Of a stretch of DNA of 6,705 bases, positions 6,382-6,705 are shown piece after piece (the first letter of the stretch is position 1; each line of letters opens with the position of its first letter). A program made the position numbers and the translations under genes. The DNA lies in NCBI GenBank assembly GCA_905235955.1, contig CAJONN010000104.1:1-6705 (forward strand). The letters run 5' to 3'. This DNA comes from an uncultured Marinilabiliaceae bacterium (GTDB lineage Bacteria; Bacteroidota; Bacteroidia; Bacteroidales; Marinilabiliaceae). A model generated the notes under the pieces. The model was not told the DNA's origin, ran no database searches, and saw nothing but the letters and a program-made list of their open reading frames with translations.

Positions 6382-6705
6382 ACACTACCAAAAACAACTA
6401 TTCATTAGCGCAAAAAAACTATTCCACACATCGAAAAGACGTATTATGGCGCATCTCTTCGATGGCAATAGCGTAGTGGAAAGGTTGTATAGCCGTTTTA
6501 TGAAAATAAAGTTCGGCGTATCCCCAAAAGCATCCTCACTCAAGTTTCGCAAGTGAAAAACGCACAGAAAATAAGAATGGGCGAAGGGAAATATAACCAA
6601 CAAATTGCCTTCCAACAATAAGCACGGAACCCGATTTTCACCTCGCGGTTGTCGCCTTTGGCACGGAGCGTAAAGAAAATTATCGTAGCGAAGCGCCCGA
6701 AACGA
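6382..6705. other. Unassigned 324-base tail; minus-strand frame open through the window edge, possible repeat or gene remnant
   Basis: I recognise no gene here. On the minus strand, one frame is open from 6705 down to a TAG at 6385-6387 (106 sense codons, extending beyond the window). Its product is rich in Phe, Cys, Leu and Arg (for example AHSYFLCVFHLRNL) and has no family motif I know. The first usable start inside the window would be a TTG near 6618. On the plus strand, a 36-codon ORF runs from the ATG at 6446 to the TGA at 6554-6556, starting MAHLFDGNS and ending KASSLKFRK. Neither has a convincing start context. The stretch from about 6620 on is visibly more GC-rich than the bases just after mtnN. 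It could be a dispersed intergenic repeat, a decayed gene, or the 3' end of a gene entering from the right. I lean to non-coding or repeat. Confidence 0.3.
6429..6464. repeat. Imperfect inverted repeat (possible RNA hairpin)
   Basis: CATCGAAAAGA (6429-6439) and TCTCTTCGATG (6454-6464) are reverse complements except for one position, with a 14-base spacer. In a plus-strand transcript this would form a hairpin, but no T-run follows, so it is not a standard terminator for mtnN. In the minus direction a T-run (the complement of the A-run at 6412-6418) comes about 10 bases after the stem, so it might act as a weak terminator for a gene entering from the right. This role is inferred only. Confidence 0.4.

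Noticed and set aside
6446..6556. 36-codon plus-strand ORF as a small protein gene
   Set aside because: There is no promoter or leader support and it overlaps the inverted repeat; kept only as part of the description of the tail.
1..6705. CRISPR array, tRNA/rRNA gene, insertion sequence, phage or defence system
   Set aside because: I saw no regularly spaced repeats, no tRNA or rRNA signature, and no transposase, integrase, nuclease or toxin motif on either strand.

Overview
This window looks like chromosomal DNA from a member of the order Bacteroidales (gut or oral type). It carries a SusC/SusD outer-membrane nutrient-uptake pair. The SusD lipoprotein has an acidic stretch right after its lipidated cysteine. 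No gene start is preceded by a GGAGG-type ribosome site. The one promoter-like element, TAACTTTG, fits the Bacteroides -7 consensus TAnnTTTG. I cannot place the organism below order level.

Layout, all genes on the + strand. (1) Bases 1-2978: a SusC/RagA-type TonB-dependent transporter whose 5' end lies outside the window. (2) 3038-4657: the partner SusD/RagB-type surface lipoprotein, 59 bases downstream. (3) 4658-4967: a 310-base gap with a strong intrinsic terminator just after susD, an AT-rich spacer, and a probable promoter. (4) 4968-5657: tsaB, a subunit of the tRNA t6A synthesis machinery. (5) 5671-6381: mtnN/pfs, the MTA/SAH nucleosidase, 13 bases after tsaB and probably co-transcribed with it. 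(6) 6382-6705: 324 bases with no recognisable gene. This tail holds an imperfect inverted repeat, a short direct repeat, a 36-codon ORF, and a minus-strand frame that stays open through the window edge.

Two units work separately. The SusC/SusD pair imports an unidentified ligand, glycan or peptide-like: SusD captures it at the cell surface and SusC moves it across the outer membrane using TonB energy. No enzyme, surface glycan-binding protein or regulator accompanies the pair in this window, so the substrate cannot be named. The tsaB-mtnN unit is housekeeping: t6A modification of ANN-decoding tRNAs, and removal of the inhibitory by-products of S-adenosylmethionine metabolism.

I looked for an undescribed system and did not find convincing evidence of one. 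The least explained stretch is the tail at 6382-6705, which may be a dispersed repeat or a decayed gene.
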